A stretch of 64,000 bases of DNA, from assembly GCF_013408825.1 (NCBI RefSeq), contig NZ_JACCBZ010000004.1, positions 186,001 to 250,000 of the forward strand, read 5' to 3'. Below are positions 1 through 8,671 of this stretch, in pieces; the first letter of the stretch is position 1; each line of letters opens with the position of its first letter. The stretch comes from Mucilaginibacter tundrae (GTDB lineage Bacteria; Bacteroidota; Bacteroidia; Sphingobacteriales; Sphingobacteriaceae). The notes below the pieces were generated by a model. It did not search any database, was not told the DNA's origin, and saw only the letters and a program-made list of their open reading frames with translations. The translations under genes were made by a program, and so were the position numbers.

Positions 1-184
1 CAACCGTAACATCAACACCGTTACTTCTCAATACTTCAACAAAATTGTTAAACTCAGCCAATGCCTTTGCTTGCACCTCTTGCTGGTTTTTATCTTTATG
101 CTGAAAGGCATTACTCTCAGCAGTTTCTTCATTATAACCGAAATTAACCGGCCTTATCATCAATAGATGTGATGTGGACTGCAT
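1..184 (-). CDS. ctlX: CtlX-like citrulline/arginine hydrolase, N-terminal fragment (cut by window edge)
   Basis: The first 61 codons of a minus-strand gene that leaves the window on the left. It begins MQSTSHLLMIRPVNFGYNEE and goes on with a Gln/Glu-rich helix (AFQHKDKNQQ) and AEFNNFVEVLRSNGVDVTV. This is the usual start of the amidinotransferase-related hydrolases called CtlX (citrulline utilisation) in Bacteroidetes and proteobacteria; the catalytic His and Cys would lie outside the window. It follows the arginine deiminase-like gene on the same strand after about 85 nt, so both probably act on guanidino or ureido compounds. The identification rests on the N-terminus only. Confidence 0.7.
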   Translation of the reverse strand, partial: MQSTSHLLMIRPVNFGYNEETAESNAFQHKDKNQQEVQAKALAEFNNFVEVLRSNGVDVTV

Positions 185-194
185 TTAAAATGTC

Positions 195-262
195 ATTTAG
201 TCATTGTGTCATTTAGGTCATTTTTTTCATCCAGTCAACCGTTGACTCAATGATTAATGACC
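195..262. repeat. Stuttering imperfect palindrome (TCATT words)
   Basis: The left arm repeats the word TCATT(TAG/GTG), and the right arm carries the inverse words AATGATTAATGACC and CAATGAA. GGTCATT pairs with AATGACC. It fills the gap between two co-oriented minus-strand genes. The architecture matches the elements at 8.7, 14.8, 18.8, 41.9, 47.0, 49.9 and 56.1 kb, although the words differ. Function unknown. Confidence 0.5.
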
Positions 263-269
263 CAATGAA

Positions 270-1715
270 CTATAATATTTTATCTCTCAAAATCGGCATG
301 CTCATACAATGAAAACCGCCTCGCGCCCTCGATAATTCCGCCGATGGCATTAATATCAGCGTATTTTTCATCTTTTGCGGGTCGATGTCACCGTTTTCAA
401 ATCTTTCGAGCAGCTCGCTAACTTTAACCACCTCAAACCCATTTTGTTTAAAAGCCTCAACAGTTTTATCGTTTCGGTCATAGCCAATCACAACGCCTTC
501 TTTTACGGCTAATAAGTTGCAGGAATCAGTCCATTGTTCACGCGCGTCATAAGGAAAAGAATTATTGCCTGAATAAATGAACTTAGTCGGCTCTTTACTT
601 TCCAGGTCTTTTTCACTGATGTTGGTCAGCAAATCCTCAATACATTCAAATTTCTTAGGTTTCTTACCTTTTCTAAACTGAATGATCTCTGCTTTATCCT
701 TCGATTTTTTATCCGCGAACCAGGCTATCGGTTCCTTCTCATCAATCGGGCTTTCGCCTATGGCTAACGAACCTAATAATACCCATACATTACGTTTTAC
801 TTGTGTAAATACGGTGTCAATGTGCATGTAATCACGTTTATGAGGTATTTTGACCACAGTCACCTTTTCAACCACGTTATGTTCAAATAACAATTTTATA
901 GCCTCATTAGCGCCACTCGGTGAAGTTCGTTCGCTGCATCCAATAATTAAATGCTGCGGACTAACCATCATCACATCTCCACCCTCTAAGGTTGATCGAT
1001 CTGTATTATCCTCACCCGGACGCAAAAAGTGCTGCATACTTTCAGGGATCTCCAATACGTTGTTTTTATACGCAGCAAACAACGGGTGGTTGAAAAATAT
1101 ATACCGCAAAAGCAACGTTTCGCGCGCCCTTGCCTTTTTCGCCGGGCGGTTAAGCAACATGAAATTATTTATAGCGATGCCGATATCCCGGGAGAAGATT
1201 AAGTTTGGGATAGGCGCGAAGATCATCTCATCATTACTTAATGATCCTGAAATTAAGATTTTGGCTAATTCTATTGGGTCAGTATCGATTAATTGCTCCT
1301 GTAGGCGGTAATTACAGCTTTCAATAGCGCAAACTGATGCTACCAACTTAGTGCGGATGCTTGCATCCTGCAACACATCAGCCAGCAGGGTTTGTATCTC
1401 TACTACTTTGCCTGATGCATGGAAATCTTTATTGTCAGGTTTGAAAAAAGCACGTTTATTTTCAGGGGAATCTATTTGTTTCAGTTTACCCTTTATCTTC
1501 TCAGGATCAAGAAAATACATCAGCAGCTTTACATAGTAATCGTATTCGTTTTTGCGTACGGTATCTAAATGCACAATATCTTCAAAAAGCCAATCCTGTG
1601 CTTTAGAAGGCACAACTTTACCCAATCCGCTATCCGGACTATGGATTAAAAGCGTCCTTAACGTGCCTATTTCAGAAGTTACATCTATTTTAAAATCGTT
1701 GTTTTTTAGTGTCAT
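270..1715 (-). CDS. Arginine deiminase family protein (amidinotransferase fold)
   Basis: A 481-residue hydrolase of the guanidino-group modifying superfamily, probably releasing ammonia from arginine or a related compound in the cytoplasm. Visible signatures are the substrate-binding LEGGDVMM segment, the catalytic-His region DYMHIDTVFT, and the C-terminal nucleophile Cys in GGFHCMSMPI (about residue 470). The protein is longer than the roughly 410 residues of classical ArcA, with an insert around residues 315-385, so the exact substrate is uncertain. It lies upstream of the ctlX-like gene on the same strand and diverges from argS. No carbamate kinase or ornithine transcarbamylase is nearby, so this is not a standard ADI fermentation operon. 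Confidence 0.8.
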   Translation of the reverse strand: MTLKNNDFKIDVTSEIGTLRTLLIHSPDSGLGKVVPSKAQDWLFEDIVHLDTVRKNEYDYYVKLLMYFLDPEKIKGKLKQIDSPENKRAFFKPDNKDFHASGKVVEIQTLLADVLQDASIRTKLVASVCAIESCNYRLQEQLIDTDPIELAKILISGSLSNDEMIFAPIPNLIFSRDIGIAINNFMLLNRPAKKARARETLLLRYIFFNHPLFAAYKNNVLEIPESMQHFLRPGEDNTDRSTLEGGDVMMVSPQHLIIGCSERTSPSGANEAIKLLFEHNVVEKVTVVKIPHKRDYMHIDTVFTQVKRNVWVLLGSLAIGESPIDEKEPIAWFADKKSKDKAEIIQFRKGKKPKKFECIEDLLTNISEKDLESKEPTKFIYSGNNSFPYDAREQWTDSCNLLAVKEGVVIGYDRNDKTVEAFKQNGFEVVKVSELLERFENGDIDPQKMKNTLILMPSAELSRARGGFHCMSMPILRDKIL

Positions 1716-2065
1716 AAATTGGTGGCCAGTTGCACAAAGCTAATATAAATTTAATTCGCTTACCTACTGACAAAACAGTGTCAGCACTTATTCAAATTAA
1801 AGTGCCGAAATTTGAAATATCCCCGACACAATCCACCCATAAGCGCCGTGTGACACTGCGCGATCATCGTTCTTTGACATTTACCTACCTGTTTATTTCC
1901 TCGTTTGGTGTCCTCACCATAGCTGTCGAAAGATGAAATATGCTTCTTTTCTAATGATTTCTTTTATAAAAAAGAGGGGACACCTTTTTTAATATTCCGA
2001 ACGCCTGTGTGTCCGCATCAACAACTTTAATATTTTTAATCCATAAATCGTGTTATTTTTGCAAA
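1716..2065. other. Divergent intergenic region, deiminase/argS
   Basis: About 350 nt without a credible gene. It holds the divergent start regions of the deiminase and argS. A long-range inverted repeat pairs GGTGTCCTC (1907-1915) with GAGGGGACACC (1974-1984), and the second arm is followed directly by six T. That could form a terminator or leader structure, but the loop is 58 nt. A short plus-strand reading frame at 1730-1936 has no recognisable features and is not called. Confidence 0.4.
2054..2061 (+). promoter_or_regulatory. Bacteroidetes -7 box (TATTTTTG) of argS
   Basis: Matches TAnnTTTG. It ends four bases before the chosen argS ATG at 2066, so the transcript would be leaderless or nearly so. 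No convincing -33 TTG was seen at the usual spacing. Confidence 0.5.
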
Positions 2066-3832
2066 ATGGATTTTATTATTGAAGCTGTACTTAAAGCTGT
2101 TAAACACCTGTACCAAACCGACATAACTGCCGACAGTGTTAACCTGCAGGAAACACGCAAGGAGTTTGAGGGCCAGGTTACTGTTGTTACGTTCCCGTTT
2201 ATCAAGTTCTCACGCAAATCACCAGAGCAAACAGGTGCCGAGATTGGTGAATACTTGAAAGAATCTTTACCGGAGATAGCGGAATTCAATACCGTAAAAG
2301 GCTTTTTAAATATATCCTTAACTGATGCTTACTGGATAGATAAATTATATAAAGAAATTCTTCCTGAAGATTTTGCCGTGTTTAAATCAAATGGCAAAAA
2401 AGTGATGGTAGAGTATTCATCACCCAATACAAATAAACCACTACATTTAGGCCACGTCAGGAATAACTTATTAGGTTTTTCGCTGTCGCAGATATTAGCC
2501 GCGGCAGGTTACGAAGTTATAAAAGCCAATTTGGTTAATGATAGGGGCATCCATATCTGTAAATCCATGCTGGCATGGCAATTATACGGTAATGGCGAAA
2601 CCCCTGTATCAACAGGCGAAAAAGGCGACCACTTAGTTGGAAAATACTATGTGATCTTTGACAAGGAATACAAAAAGGAGATCGAGTTTTTAAAGTCAGA
2701 AGGCCAGACCGAAGAAGAAGCCAAAAAGAATGCCCCGCTCATCAAATATGCTCAGGAAATGCTTCAGAAATGGGAAGCGGGTGATGACGAGGTGATCAAC
2801 CTATGGAAAACCATGAATACCTGGGTTTACGATGGCTTCGGCAAAACCTACAACAGGCTTGGTGTCGAGTTTGATAAATTTTACTATGAATCAAACACCT
2901 ATCTATTAGGTAAGGATATTGTTGAAGAAGGACTTGCAAAAGGTGTATTCTTTGAAAAACCAGATGGTTCTGTTTGGATAGATTTGACCCTTGATGGATT
3001 GGACGAAAAGCTGGTTCGCCGTTCAGATGGTACATCCGTTTATATTACCCAGGACTTAGGCACCGCCCAGCTTAAATACGATGATTTCGATATGAATGAA
3101 TCTATTTATGTAGTTGGCAACGAACAGGATTATCACTTCAAAGTGCTGTTCCTGATTCTACAAAAGCTTGGCAAAACTTGGGCTAAAGGTTTATACCACT
3201 TATCTTATGGTATGGTCGACCTGCCATCTGGCAAAATGAAATCACGCGAGGGTACGGTTGTTGATGCCGATGACCTGATTGATGAGATGGAAAAAACCGC
3301 CAAAGAGCAAACTGAAGCTTTAGGTAAAGTAAATGATTCTACCGAAGAAGAAAAATTGCATTTATACCACACTATTGGTATGGGCGCTTTGAAATATTTC
3401 CTGTTAAAAGTAGATCCCAAGAAACGTTTATTATTTGATCCTAATGAATCGGTAGATTTCCAGGGGCATACTGGTCCGTTCATTCAATATACCCATGCCC
3501 GTATCAAGTCGGTACTAAGCAGGGCAGGGGTTGATTTTGCCGGTCAAATAGATATTCCTGCATTAGATGCCGTAGAGCGTGACCTGATCGTAGTACTAAC
3601 GCAATACCCTACAATTGTAAGCGAAGCAGCAAGCAGCCACAACCCGGCACTAATAGCCAATTACATTTATGAATTGGCTAAAACTTACAACAAATTCTAT
3701 CACGAAAAATCTATCCTTCAAGCGGAAGATGATCTGCTGAAAATATTCAGATTGCAACTTTCATCAGCATCAGCAAAAGTGATCAGTAAAGGAATGGCTT
3801 TGTTAGGAATAGAGGTTCCTGAAAGGATGTAA
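2066..3832 (+). CDS. argS: Arginyl-tRNA synthetase
   Basis: A class I aminoacyl-tRNA synthetase that charges tRNA-Arg. From the ATG at 2066 it has 588 residues, normal for the family. The HIGH-type motif is HLGHVRNN (about residue 126) and the KMSKS-type loop is KMKSREGT (about 390). The C-terminal anticodon-binding helix bundle contains FIQYTHARIKSV. An in-frame start 57 nt upstream is possible but would place the start before the TATTTTTG promoter box; MDFIIEAVLKAVKHLY is the normal N-terminus. It is monocistronic and ends at a strong hairpin facing a convergent gene. Confidence 0.97.
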   Translation: MDFIIEAVLKAVKHLYQTDITADSVNLQETRKEFEGQVTVVTFPFIKFSRKSPEQTGAEIGEYLKESLPEIAEFNTVKGFLNISLTDAYWIDKLYKEILPEDFAVFKSNGKKVMVEYSSPNTNKPLHLGHVRNNLLGFSLSQILAAAGYEVIKANLVNDRGIHICKSMLAWQLYGNGETPVSTGEKGDHLVGKYYVIFDKEYKKEIEFLKSEGQTEEEAKKNAPLIKYAQEMLQKWEAGDDEVINLWKTMNTWVYDGFGKTYNRLGVEFDKFYYESNTYLLGKDIVEEGLAKGVFFEKPDGSVWIDLTLDGLDEKLVRRSDGTSVYITQDLGTAQLKYDDFDMNESIYVVGNEQDYHFKVLFLILQKLGKTWAKGLYHLSYGMVDLPSGKMKSREGTVVDADDLIDEMEKTAKEQTEALGKVNDSTEEEKLHLYHTIGMGALKYFLLKVDPKKRLLFDPNESVDFQGHTGPFIQYTHARIKSVLSRAGVDFAGQIDIPALDAVERDLIVVLTQYPTIVSEAASSHNPALIANYIYELAKTYNKFYHEKSILQAEDDLLKIFRLQLSSASAKVISKGMALLGIEVPERM

Positions 3833-3843
3833 GAAACTTGTAA

Positions 3844-3879
3844 ATACTCTATCTACGATTTAATTCATAGATAGAGTAT
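3844..3879. terminator. Bidirectional terminator hairpin
   Basis: A perfect 12-bp stem (ATACTCTATCTA / TAGATAGAGTAT) with a 12-nt loop lies between the convergent argS and SRPBCC genes. There is no long T tract on either side. Confidence 0.6.
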
Positions 3880-3884
3880 CTGAT

Positions 3885-4265
3885 TTATAAGCTAAAAAAC
3901 TCGAAAAGCGAACCGAAATAAGCATCGTTCCAGCCTTCAGTCATATCTTCATAATCGCTGTCCGGAATATTGGTATGCCTTAATTCAGCCGAAGTGCCAT
4001 TTTTATCTGCATGAAGTTTAATGGTAACAATAGACTCCGCTTCCTGCCCGTCAAAATACCATTGCTGTACAATTTTTTTGTTCTCTTCAAATTCCAGGTT
4101 CTTGCCAACAATACTGCCATCCCACATAGAAAATTCAGAGCCAATTTCGGTCGACATAACAGCCGTTTCACCTGTCCATAGCTCAATGGTTAATGGATTA
4201 GTTAAAGCGGTATAAATTTCCTCAGGCGTGGCCGGAAGAACGTAATATTTTTTATAATCTTTCAA
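3885..4265 (-). CDS. SRPBCC (START-like, AHSA1 type) domain protein
   Basis: A 126-residue single-domain protein. The N-terminal YYVLPATPEEIYTALTNP strand-helix and the central WDGSIVGKNLEFEENKKIVQQW are typical of the AHSA1/activator-of-Hsp90 branch of the SRPBCC fold, which forms a hydrophobic ligand cavity. The C-terminal EGWNDAYFGSLFEFF helix closes the cavity. It follows the acetate-carrier gene on the same strand by 18 nt, so the two are probably co-transcribed. No ligand can be deduced. Members are often stress-related or bind lipids, but that is family knowledge only. Confidence 0.8.
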   Translation of the reverse strand: MKDYKKYYVLPATPEEIYTALTNPLTIELWTGETAVMSTEIGSEFSMWDGSIVGKNLEFEENKKIVQQWYFDGQEAESIVTIKLHADKNGTSAELRHTNIPDSDYEDMTEGWNDAYFGSLFEFFSL

Positions 4266-4283
4266 TACGCAAATCTAACCAAA

Positions 4284-4877
4284 TTACGATACCGAGCCAA
4301 TTGGTAATACAGTTTTTCCGTAAACCTCATTCAATAAGTTGGCTATTCCTGTATATATCGCTGATAAGCCACAAATAATACCTTCGTAACCTGCAATTTG
4401 TCCTAATCCTTTATTGCCTGTGCCATCGCTTACAGCCAGCAAAACAAAAAGTATGGTTAATGAACCGAAAACGAATTGCAGCGCCCTGTTTAATTTAAGC
4501 GTCCCAAAAAACATCAGGAAGGTAAACAAGCCCCATATACCCAAATAAGCGCTCATGCCTGCTTCTGATGGTTTGGGTGCCCATCCAAAAGCCGGAATAA
4601 CTATCAATCCAACTAATGACAGCCAAAAGAAGCCATAAGATGTAAATGCAGTTAAACCAAAAGTGTTATTTTTTTTGGCTTCTATTATTCCGGCAATAAC
4701 TTGCGCTAAACCGCCATGAAAAATCCCCATAGCTAATATCATGGAGTTAAATTCAATAAAGCCTGCATTTTTAAAGTTTAACAAAACGGTGGTCATACCA
4801 AAGGCGCAAAGTCCGAGTGGTGCAGGATTGGCAATGCTGTCCTTTACAGTGACAGGTGTAGGAATAGTTGGAATCAT
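4284..4877 (-). CDS. satP: GPR1/FUN34/YaaH family acetate/succinate carrier
   Basis: A 197-residue inner-membrane protein with six predicted hydrophobic segments. The family signature [11 protein letters not shown] is present near residue 18, followed by [13 protein letters not shown] and [14 protein letters not shown]. Homologues (E. coli SatP/YaaH, yeast Ato) move acetate or succinate with protons. The protein is the usual length for the family. It leads a two-gene unit with the SRPBCC protein. The link to carbon overflow is plausible because citrate synthase and gpmA are in the same region, but no direct co-regulation can be seen. Confidence 0.88.
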   Translation of the reverse strand: MIPTIPTPVTVKDSIANPAPLGLCAFGMTTVLLNFKNAGFIEFNSMILAMGIFHGGLAQVIAGIIEAKKNNTFGLTAFTSYGFFWLSLVGLIVIPAFGWAPKPSEAGMSAYLGIWGLFTFLMFFGTLKLNRALQFVFGSLTILFVLLAVSDGTGNKGLGQIAGYEGIICGLSAIYTGIANLLNEVYGKTVLPIGSVS

Positions 4878-4974
4878 GATTTTTTGGTTTTAATGGTCAA
4901 GCAATTTATGTGTTTATTTCTATTAAATCAATATGTTACAAACCGTAATGTATCTTTACCGTTAATCAATAGCT

Positions 4975-5667
4975 ATGCAGAAACTTGTATTAATGCGCCA
5001 CGGCCAAAGTGTTTGGAATTTAGAAAACCGTTTTACCGGTTGGACGGATGTAGACTTATCGCCAGCCGGCGTTGAGCAAGCCAAACAAGCCGGACAATTA
5101 CTAAAAAAATACGGCTACAATTTTGATGCAGGATTTTGTTCGGTACTTAAGCGCTCTATAAAAACCTTAGATTTTGTTTTAGAAGAGCTGGATCATCTTT
5201 GGATACCGGTGCAAAAGTCATGGCGATTAAATGAACGTTTTTATGGTGCATTGCAAGGCCTAAATAAAGATGAAACTATAGCGCAATACGGAGCGGATCA
5301 AGTACACCTTTGGCGTCGAGATCCAAATGCATTACCACCTGCGATTACAAAAGAGGATAATCGCTATCCAGGCTATGATCTCCGCTATAAAGACCTCACC
5401 GAGCGAGAATTGCCACTTACTGAAAACCTTAGCGAAACCATGGATCGTGTATTACCCTATTGGAACGAAGTAATCGTACCCGTGATGCGAAAAAATCAAA
5501 AAGTGATCATCTGCGCGCACGGCAATAGCTTAAGGGCATTAATTAAATACATTGATAATCTCAGCGATGAGGAAGTAACCCAATTAGACCTACCAACAGG
5601 GGTTCCCTTAGTTTATGAACTGGACGAAGGATTAAACAGGATCAAACATTATTACTTGCAGCCTTAA
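4975..5667 (+). CDS. gpmA: 2,3-bisphosphoglycerate-dependent phosphoglycerate mutase
   Basis: A 230-residue histidine phosphatase superfamily enzyme interconverting 3- and 2-phosphoglycerate in glycolysis. The phospho-histidine motif [10 protein letters not shown] is at the N-terminus. [11 protein letters not shown], the [16 protein letters not shown] segment and the second catalytic His in [12 protein letters not shown] follow the GpmA (dPGM) pattern. The length fits the bacterial dPGM family. The stop overlaps the stop of the convergent chitinase by four nucleotides, so the two transcripts must overlap at their 3' ends. Confidence 0.96.
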   Translation: MQKLVLMRHGQSVWNLENRFTGWTDVDLSPAGVEQAKQAGQLLKKYGYNFDAGFCSVLKRSIKTLDFVLEELDHLWIPVQKSWRLNERFYGALQGLNKDETIAQYGADQVHLWRRDPNALPPAITKEDNRYPGYDLRYKDLTERELPLTENLSETMDRVLPYWNEVIVPVMRKNQKVIICAHGNSLRALIKYIDNLSDEEVTQLDLPTGVPLVYELDEGLNRIKHYYLQP

Positions 5668-6668
5668 TTATACGCGTAGGGTTTCATAGTTCCGCAGCTA
5701 CATGCGCAGTTAGGATCGCTTGCACCCAACAGCTTTAAAAAATGCTGATAAAAACCTATGCGATCATTCATATTGGGCATCTTATCACCTTTATTGCATT
5801 CTATCTGGCCATTCACAATATTAATCGTCATGCCGAAGCCTGGCGTTCTTCCTGCGGCTTTATCAGCAGCACTGGGTTGCCATTTACCTGTCATCACATC
5901 ATGCGCTGATGGTTTGGGCAATTGCGGTGTCATCCAAAAATAAATAGCGGTTTTAAAGGCAACTACCGGGTCGTTTTGAACCAGGTCCGGATTGTTTAGC
6001 AATACATTCTTATCGCCAAAAATGCAGGTTGATGCATAACCATAATTGCCATTGTAACTTATCTGCATAGGGCCGCGTCCATAATATTTTTTGCCTTTAA
6101 CCGCTGGATAATCATCGTTATCCGCTATGTAGGTTAATGAAGTATTTAATTCATGCATCAGCATCAGCCCGTCATTGTACTTACCGTCTTCTCCGTGGCG
6201 GGTTTCATGTGCTATTTGCGCGAAAAAGGCAGCTAACTCTTTTTTATTAGTTTGGATGTCATTCTCACTACAAACCGCTCCGTAATCAATGGTATAAGAG
6301 GTATCAGGTTTTGCTTTGGCCCAGCTCTCGTTCCAATCAGCATCCTGACGGACAATAGTTGACTTTCCGGTAGTTTTATCCGTACGAATGATCTGGAATA
6401 CCGATGCTGCCCGACGTGTTATCTTCACTTTAATGGCGCCTAATTGATCTATGGCTTTTATAAAAGCCGCGTAACTGTAAAATTTATCATGCAAAGGAAA
6501 AAGCGTGTTAAAGTCTTTTTCGCTCAAAAAACTGCTTACTGGTATTTTGTTGCTTAAGTCAGGAGAGCTAGTTGTACCCGATGGAGAGGAATGGCAATTA
6601 AAGCTTAACAACAACGTTGCGCAAAGTAATATAAGTATCAGTCGGGTAGATAGTATGATCGATTTCAT
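5664..6668 (-). CDS. Glycoside hydrolase family 19 chitinase-like protein, exported
   Basis: A 334-residue protein with an N-terminal hydrophobic signal (residues about 5-22) ending [11 protein letters not shown] lipoprotein cysteine is possible, but the Asn before it is atypical. The GH19 catalytic region is clear: [17 protein letters not shown] (general acid Glu), [18 protein letters not shown] and [15 protein letters not shown] helices near 235-245. It would cleave beta-1,4-GlcNAc polymers (chitin), or possibly peptidoglycan as some GH19 enzymes do. It stands alone and is convergent with gpmA. No chitin-binding domain is seen; the C-terminus is Cys-rich (NCACSCG). Confidence 0.85.
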   Translation of the reverse strand: MKSIILSTRLILILLCATLLLSFNCHSSPSGTTSSPDLSNKIPVSSFLSEKDFNTLFPLHDKFYSYAAFIKAIDQLGAIKVKITRRAASVFQIIRTDKTTGKSTIVRQDADWNESWAKAKPDTSYTIDYGAVCSENDIQTNKKELAAFFAQIAHETRHGEDGKYNDGLMLMHELNTSLTYIADNDDYPAVKGKKYYGRGPMQISYNGNYGYASTCIFGDKNVLLNNPDLVQNDPVVAFKTAIYFWMTPQLPKPSAHDVMTGKWQPSAADKAAGRTPGFGMTINIVNGQIECNKGDKMPNMNDRIGFYQHFLKLLGASDPNCACSCGTMKPYAYN

Positions 6669-6775
6669 GAGAGTGGTACGTGAAAAATATATAACACCTT
6701 ATATCCAAACAGGTTTAATTTAAATATATTTAATGTATTTTTAAAAAGTATTAAGCGACAAGGTTAATAATTTAA

Positions 6776-7324
6776 ATGAAAATATATACTAAAACCGGCG
6801 ATAAAGGGTTAACATCATTAATAGGCGGTACGCGGGTGCCTAAACATCACCTGCGCATCGAGAGTTATGGTACGGTAGATGAGCTTAACTCATACATTGG
6901 GTTGATCCGCGATCAGGATATTACCGAACGGGATAAGGATATATTAAAACATATACAGGACAGATTGTTTACCATTGGCGCCTCATTAGCTGCTGATCCG
7001 GAAAAATCGAAAATGGTAATACCCGATCTGCATGATGAAGATATTGAACTACTGGAGCGTGAAATGGATATAATTGATGAACAATTGCCACCTTTAAAAC
7101 ATTTTATTTTACCCGGTGGCAGTAATGCCATTTCGTTTTGCCATATTGCAAGATGTGTTTGCCGAAGGGCAGAACGCATAACTGTCCATCTGGCCGAAGA
7201 AAGCCCGGTTGATGAAAAAGTGAATATTTATCTGAACAGGTTGAGCGATTACCTATTCACTTTAGCGCGTAAGATAGGGGATGAGCAATGTATCCCTGAA
7301 AATAAATGGATACCGCGTATTTGA
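6776..7324 (+). CDS. Corrinoid adenosyltransferase (PduO/ATR type)
   Basis: A 182-residue ATP:cob(I)alamin adenosyltransferase of the PduO type. The N-terminal KIYTKTGDKGLTSLIGG is the ATP-binding loop. YGTVDELNSYIGLIRD and the C-terminal RRAERITVHLAEE ... YLNRLSDYLFTLAR form the helix bundle with conserved Arg and Asn/Asp ligands. It makes adenosylcobalamin from reduced cobalamin for B12-dependent enzymes. No other B12 gene is in the window. The ATG lies in an AT-rich stretch without a Shine-Dalgarno sequence. Confidence 0.95.
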   Translation: MKIYTKTGDKGLTSLIGGTRVPKHHLRIESYGTVDELNSYIGLIRDQDITERDKDILKHIQDRLFTIGASLAADPEKSKMVIPDLHDEDIELLEREMDIIDEQLPPLKHFILPGGSNAISFCHIARCVCRRAERITVHLAEESPVDEKVNIYLNRLSDYLFTLARKIGDEQCIPENKWIPRI

Positions 7325-7338
7325 AAATGTTAAAAAAA

Positions 7339-7355
7339 AATATTGATAATCAATT
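7339..7355. promoter_or_regulatory. 17-bp dyad AATATTGATAATCAATT
   Basis: Contains the odd palindrome ATTGATaATCAAT and overlaps the putative -33 TTG of the next gene. The same 17 bases occur on the other strand at 26342-26358, in the divergent region of the peptide array. It could be an operator. Confidence 0.35.
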
Positions 7356-7374
7356 TAAAAATATTATACTTTTG
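7343..7374 (+). promoter_or_regulatory. Promoter TTG-N21-TACTTTTG of the DUF2795 gene
   Basis: The -33 TTG is at 7343-7345 and the -7 TACTTTTG at 7367-7374, separated by 21 nt. This fits the Bacteroidetes sigma-A consensus. The ATG is 39 nt downstream. Confidence 0.6.
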
Positions 7375-7413
7375 CGAAAAAGTAATTTAGTGTAATTATT
7401 ATAAAAATAAAAT

Positions 7414-7635
7414 ATGTACTGGACACTTGAACTAGCATCTCACCTTGAAGACGCACCTTGGCCTGCCACAAAAGACGAATTAATTGACTATGCTATACGC
7501 TCCGGCGCACCTGTAGAGGTTATTGAAAACCTACAGGCACTGGAAGACGATGGCGAGCCTTATGAAAATATTGAAGAAATTTGGCCGGATTACCCGACAA
7601 AAGACGACTTCTTTTTTAACGAGGACGAATATTAG
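7414..7635 (+). CDS. DUF2795 family small acidic protein
   Basis: A 73-residue acidic cytoplasmic protein beginning MYWTLELASHLEDAPWPATKDEL. It belongs to the family annotated as DUF2795, common in Bacteroidetes and of unknown function. The sequence has a short helical N-domain, then IDYAIRSGAPVEVIENLQAL and an Asp/Glu/Tyr-rich tail. It has its own promoter and terminator, so it is a monocistronic unit, probably well expressed. Nothing in the neighbourhood suggests a role. Confidence 0.85.
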   Translation: MYWTLELASHLEDAPWPATKDELIDYAIRSGAPVEVIENLQALEDDGEPYENIEEIWPDYPTKDDFFFNEDEY

Positions 7636-7657
7636 TCAACACTTTTTTAAATAGAAT

Positions 7658-7682
7658 AACCCTGCAAACGCGGGGTTTTTTT
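7658..7682 (+). terminator. Rho-independent terminator after the DUF2795 gene
   Basis: Stem AACCCTGC / GCGGGGTT with an AAAC loop (8 bp, one T-G pair), followed by a run of seven T. Confidence 0.85.
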
Positions 7683-7750
7683 GTTCGCCCTGGTTTTGGA
7701 ACGGTTTTGGCATTGGTGATAATATATTTATCAACTAAAACTTTAACAAA

Positions 7751-7897
7751 ATGAGAGGTTTATTGTACATCATTGCCGTTATTCTTATAATCGGATGGGC
7801 ATTAGGAGTATTCTTTTATTCGGCTACCGGATTGATTCACGTGTTATTAGTAATCGCTATCATAGCTTTACTTTTAGGTTTGATCAGAAGGGCCTGA
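7751..7897 (+). CDS. Small DUF5670/lmo0937-type membrane protein
   Basis: A 48-residue open frame translating to MRGLLYIIAVILIIGWALGV, then FFYSATGLIHVLLVIAIIALLLGLIRRA. It has two hydrophobic helices separated by a short FFYSATG loop and a basic C-terminus. This is the pattern of the small lmo0937/DUF5670 membrane proteins, which are widespread in Bacteroidetes and often stress-induced; function is unknown. It lies between two hairpins and is a stand-alone gene. Confidence 0.8.
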   Translation: MRGLLYIIAVILIIGWALGVFFYSATGLIHVLLVIAIIALLLGLIRRA

Positions 7898-7919
7898 GTG
7901 GGTACTCAATAGAACTTGT

Positions 7920-7949
7920 AAGCCATTTGCCTTAGGCAGATGGCTTTTT
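7920..7949 (+). terminator. Terminator of the small membrane protein gene, overlapping the ispD stop
   Basis: Stem AGCCAT-TGCC / GGCA-ATGGCT with a TTA loop and one mismatch, then five T on the plus strand. The ispD stop codon (read on the minus strand, 7932-7934) lies in the loop, so the hairpin also encodes the ispD C-terminus. Confidence 0.7.
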
Positions 7950-8651
7950 GTTTAATATAGCCTCGGCAATAGCTATATCTTCAGGAAAAGTGATTTTGAT
8001 ATTTTCGTAACTACCTTCAATTAGGTGTATTTTAAATCCGGCACTTTCAACTACACTGGCATCATCTGTAAATTTCAAATCATAAGCCTGATCATAGGCT
8101 TTTTTTAAAACCTTCCATTGAAACGTCTGCGGTGTTTGTACCAGGTAAATATCGTTACGCAATAAGCTAACGGAATGATCGCCCTGTATTTGCCTTATCG
8201 AGTCCCGGCTTTTAACAGCGGTAATAGCATTGCCATGCTCTGCGGCAAAAATATATGACTCATCAATTATAGGAGCTGCTGTAAGAGGGCGAACAGCATC
8301 ATGAATCGCAATTAATGCATTTGGGTCTTCAATCAACTGTAACCCATTTCTAACAGAATGGAATCGGCTTTCACCACCTTTTATTAGTTGATGAGATAAA
8401 GTGAAATTGTATTTTGCGCATAAATGCAGCCACAGTTCATGATAATCAGCATGCAATACCAAAATTAACTGTGGCTTAGCTTCAGCATCATTGAAGGCCT
8501 GCATCGTATGCATTAAAATTGGCAACCCATTCAACAACAAAAATTGCTTGGGCAAGGTTGCTTGCATGCGTGTGCCTGAGCCACCGGCAACAATTATCGC
8601 GAAATTAGATGTGGGATTTGAGATTTGAGATTTGAGATCAGAAGCACTCAT
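7932..8651 (-). CDS. ispD: 2-C-methyl-D-erythritol 4-phosphate cytidylyltransferase
   Basis: A 239-residue enzyme of the MEP isoprenoid pathway that forms CDP-methylerythritol. The nucleotide-binding motif AIIVAGGSGTRMQATLPKQF is intact. AIHDAVRPL, LLRNDIYLVQTPQTF and the C-terminal DDASVVESAG follow the IspD pattern. The first 16 residues (MSASDLKSQISNPTSN) precede the normal start of the fold. They are encoded by three copies of GATTTGA-type words that also make up the palindrome just upstream, so this extension is repeat-derived. It lies downstream of queA on the same strand. Confidence 0.95.
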   Translation of the reverse strand: MSASDLKSQISNPTSNFAIIVAGGSGTRMQATLPKQFLLLNGLPILMHTMQAFNDAEAKPQLILVLHADYHELWLHLCAKYNFTLSHQLIKGGESRFHSVRNGLQLIEDPNALIAIHDAVRPLTAAPIIDESYIFAAEHGNAITAVKSRDSIRQIQGDHSVSLLRNDIYLVQTPQTFQWKVLKKAYDQAYDLKFTDDASVVESAGFKIHLIEGSYENIKITFPEDIAIAEAILNKKPSA

Positions 8652-8671
8652 ACAATATTGGAATTAAAAAA

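Noticed and set aside
850..1311. Plus-strand frame of 153 codons within the deiminase gene
   Set aside because: Antisense shadow of a clearly conserved coding sequence; Ser/Ile-rich without recognisable motifs.
1730..1936. A 68-codon plus-strand frame between the deiminase gene and argS
   Set aside because: No signal, motif or start context; lies in the divergent promoter region.
1716..2065. T-box or riboswitch upstream of argS
   Set aside because: The promoter box sits only four bases before the ATG, so upstream structures would not be on the argS mRNA; no known riboswitch core was seen.
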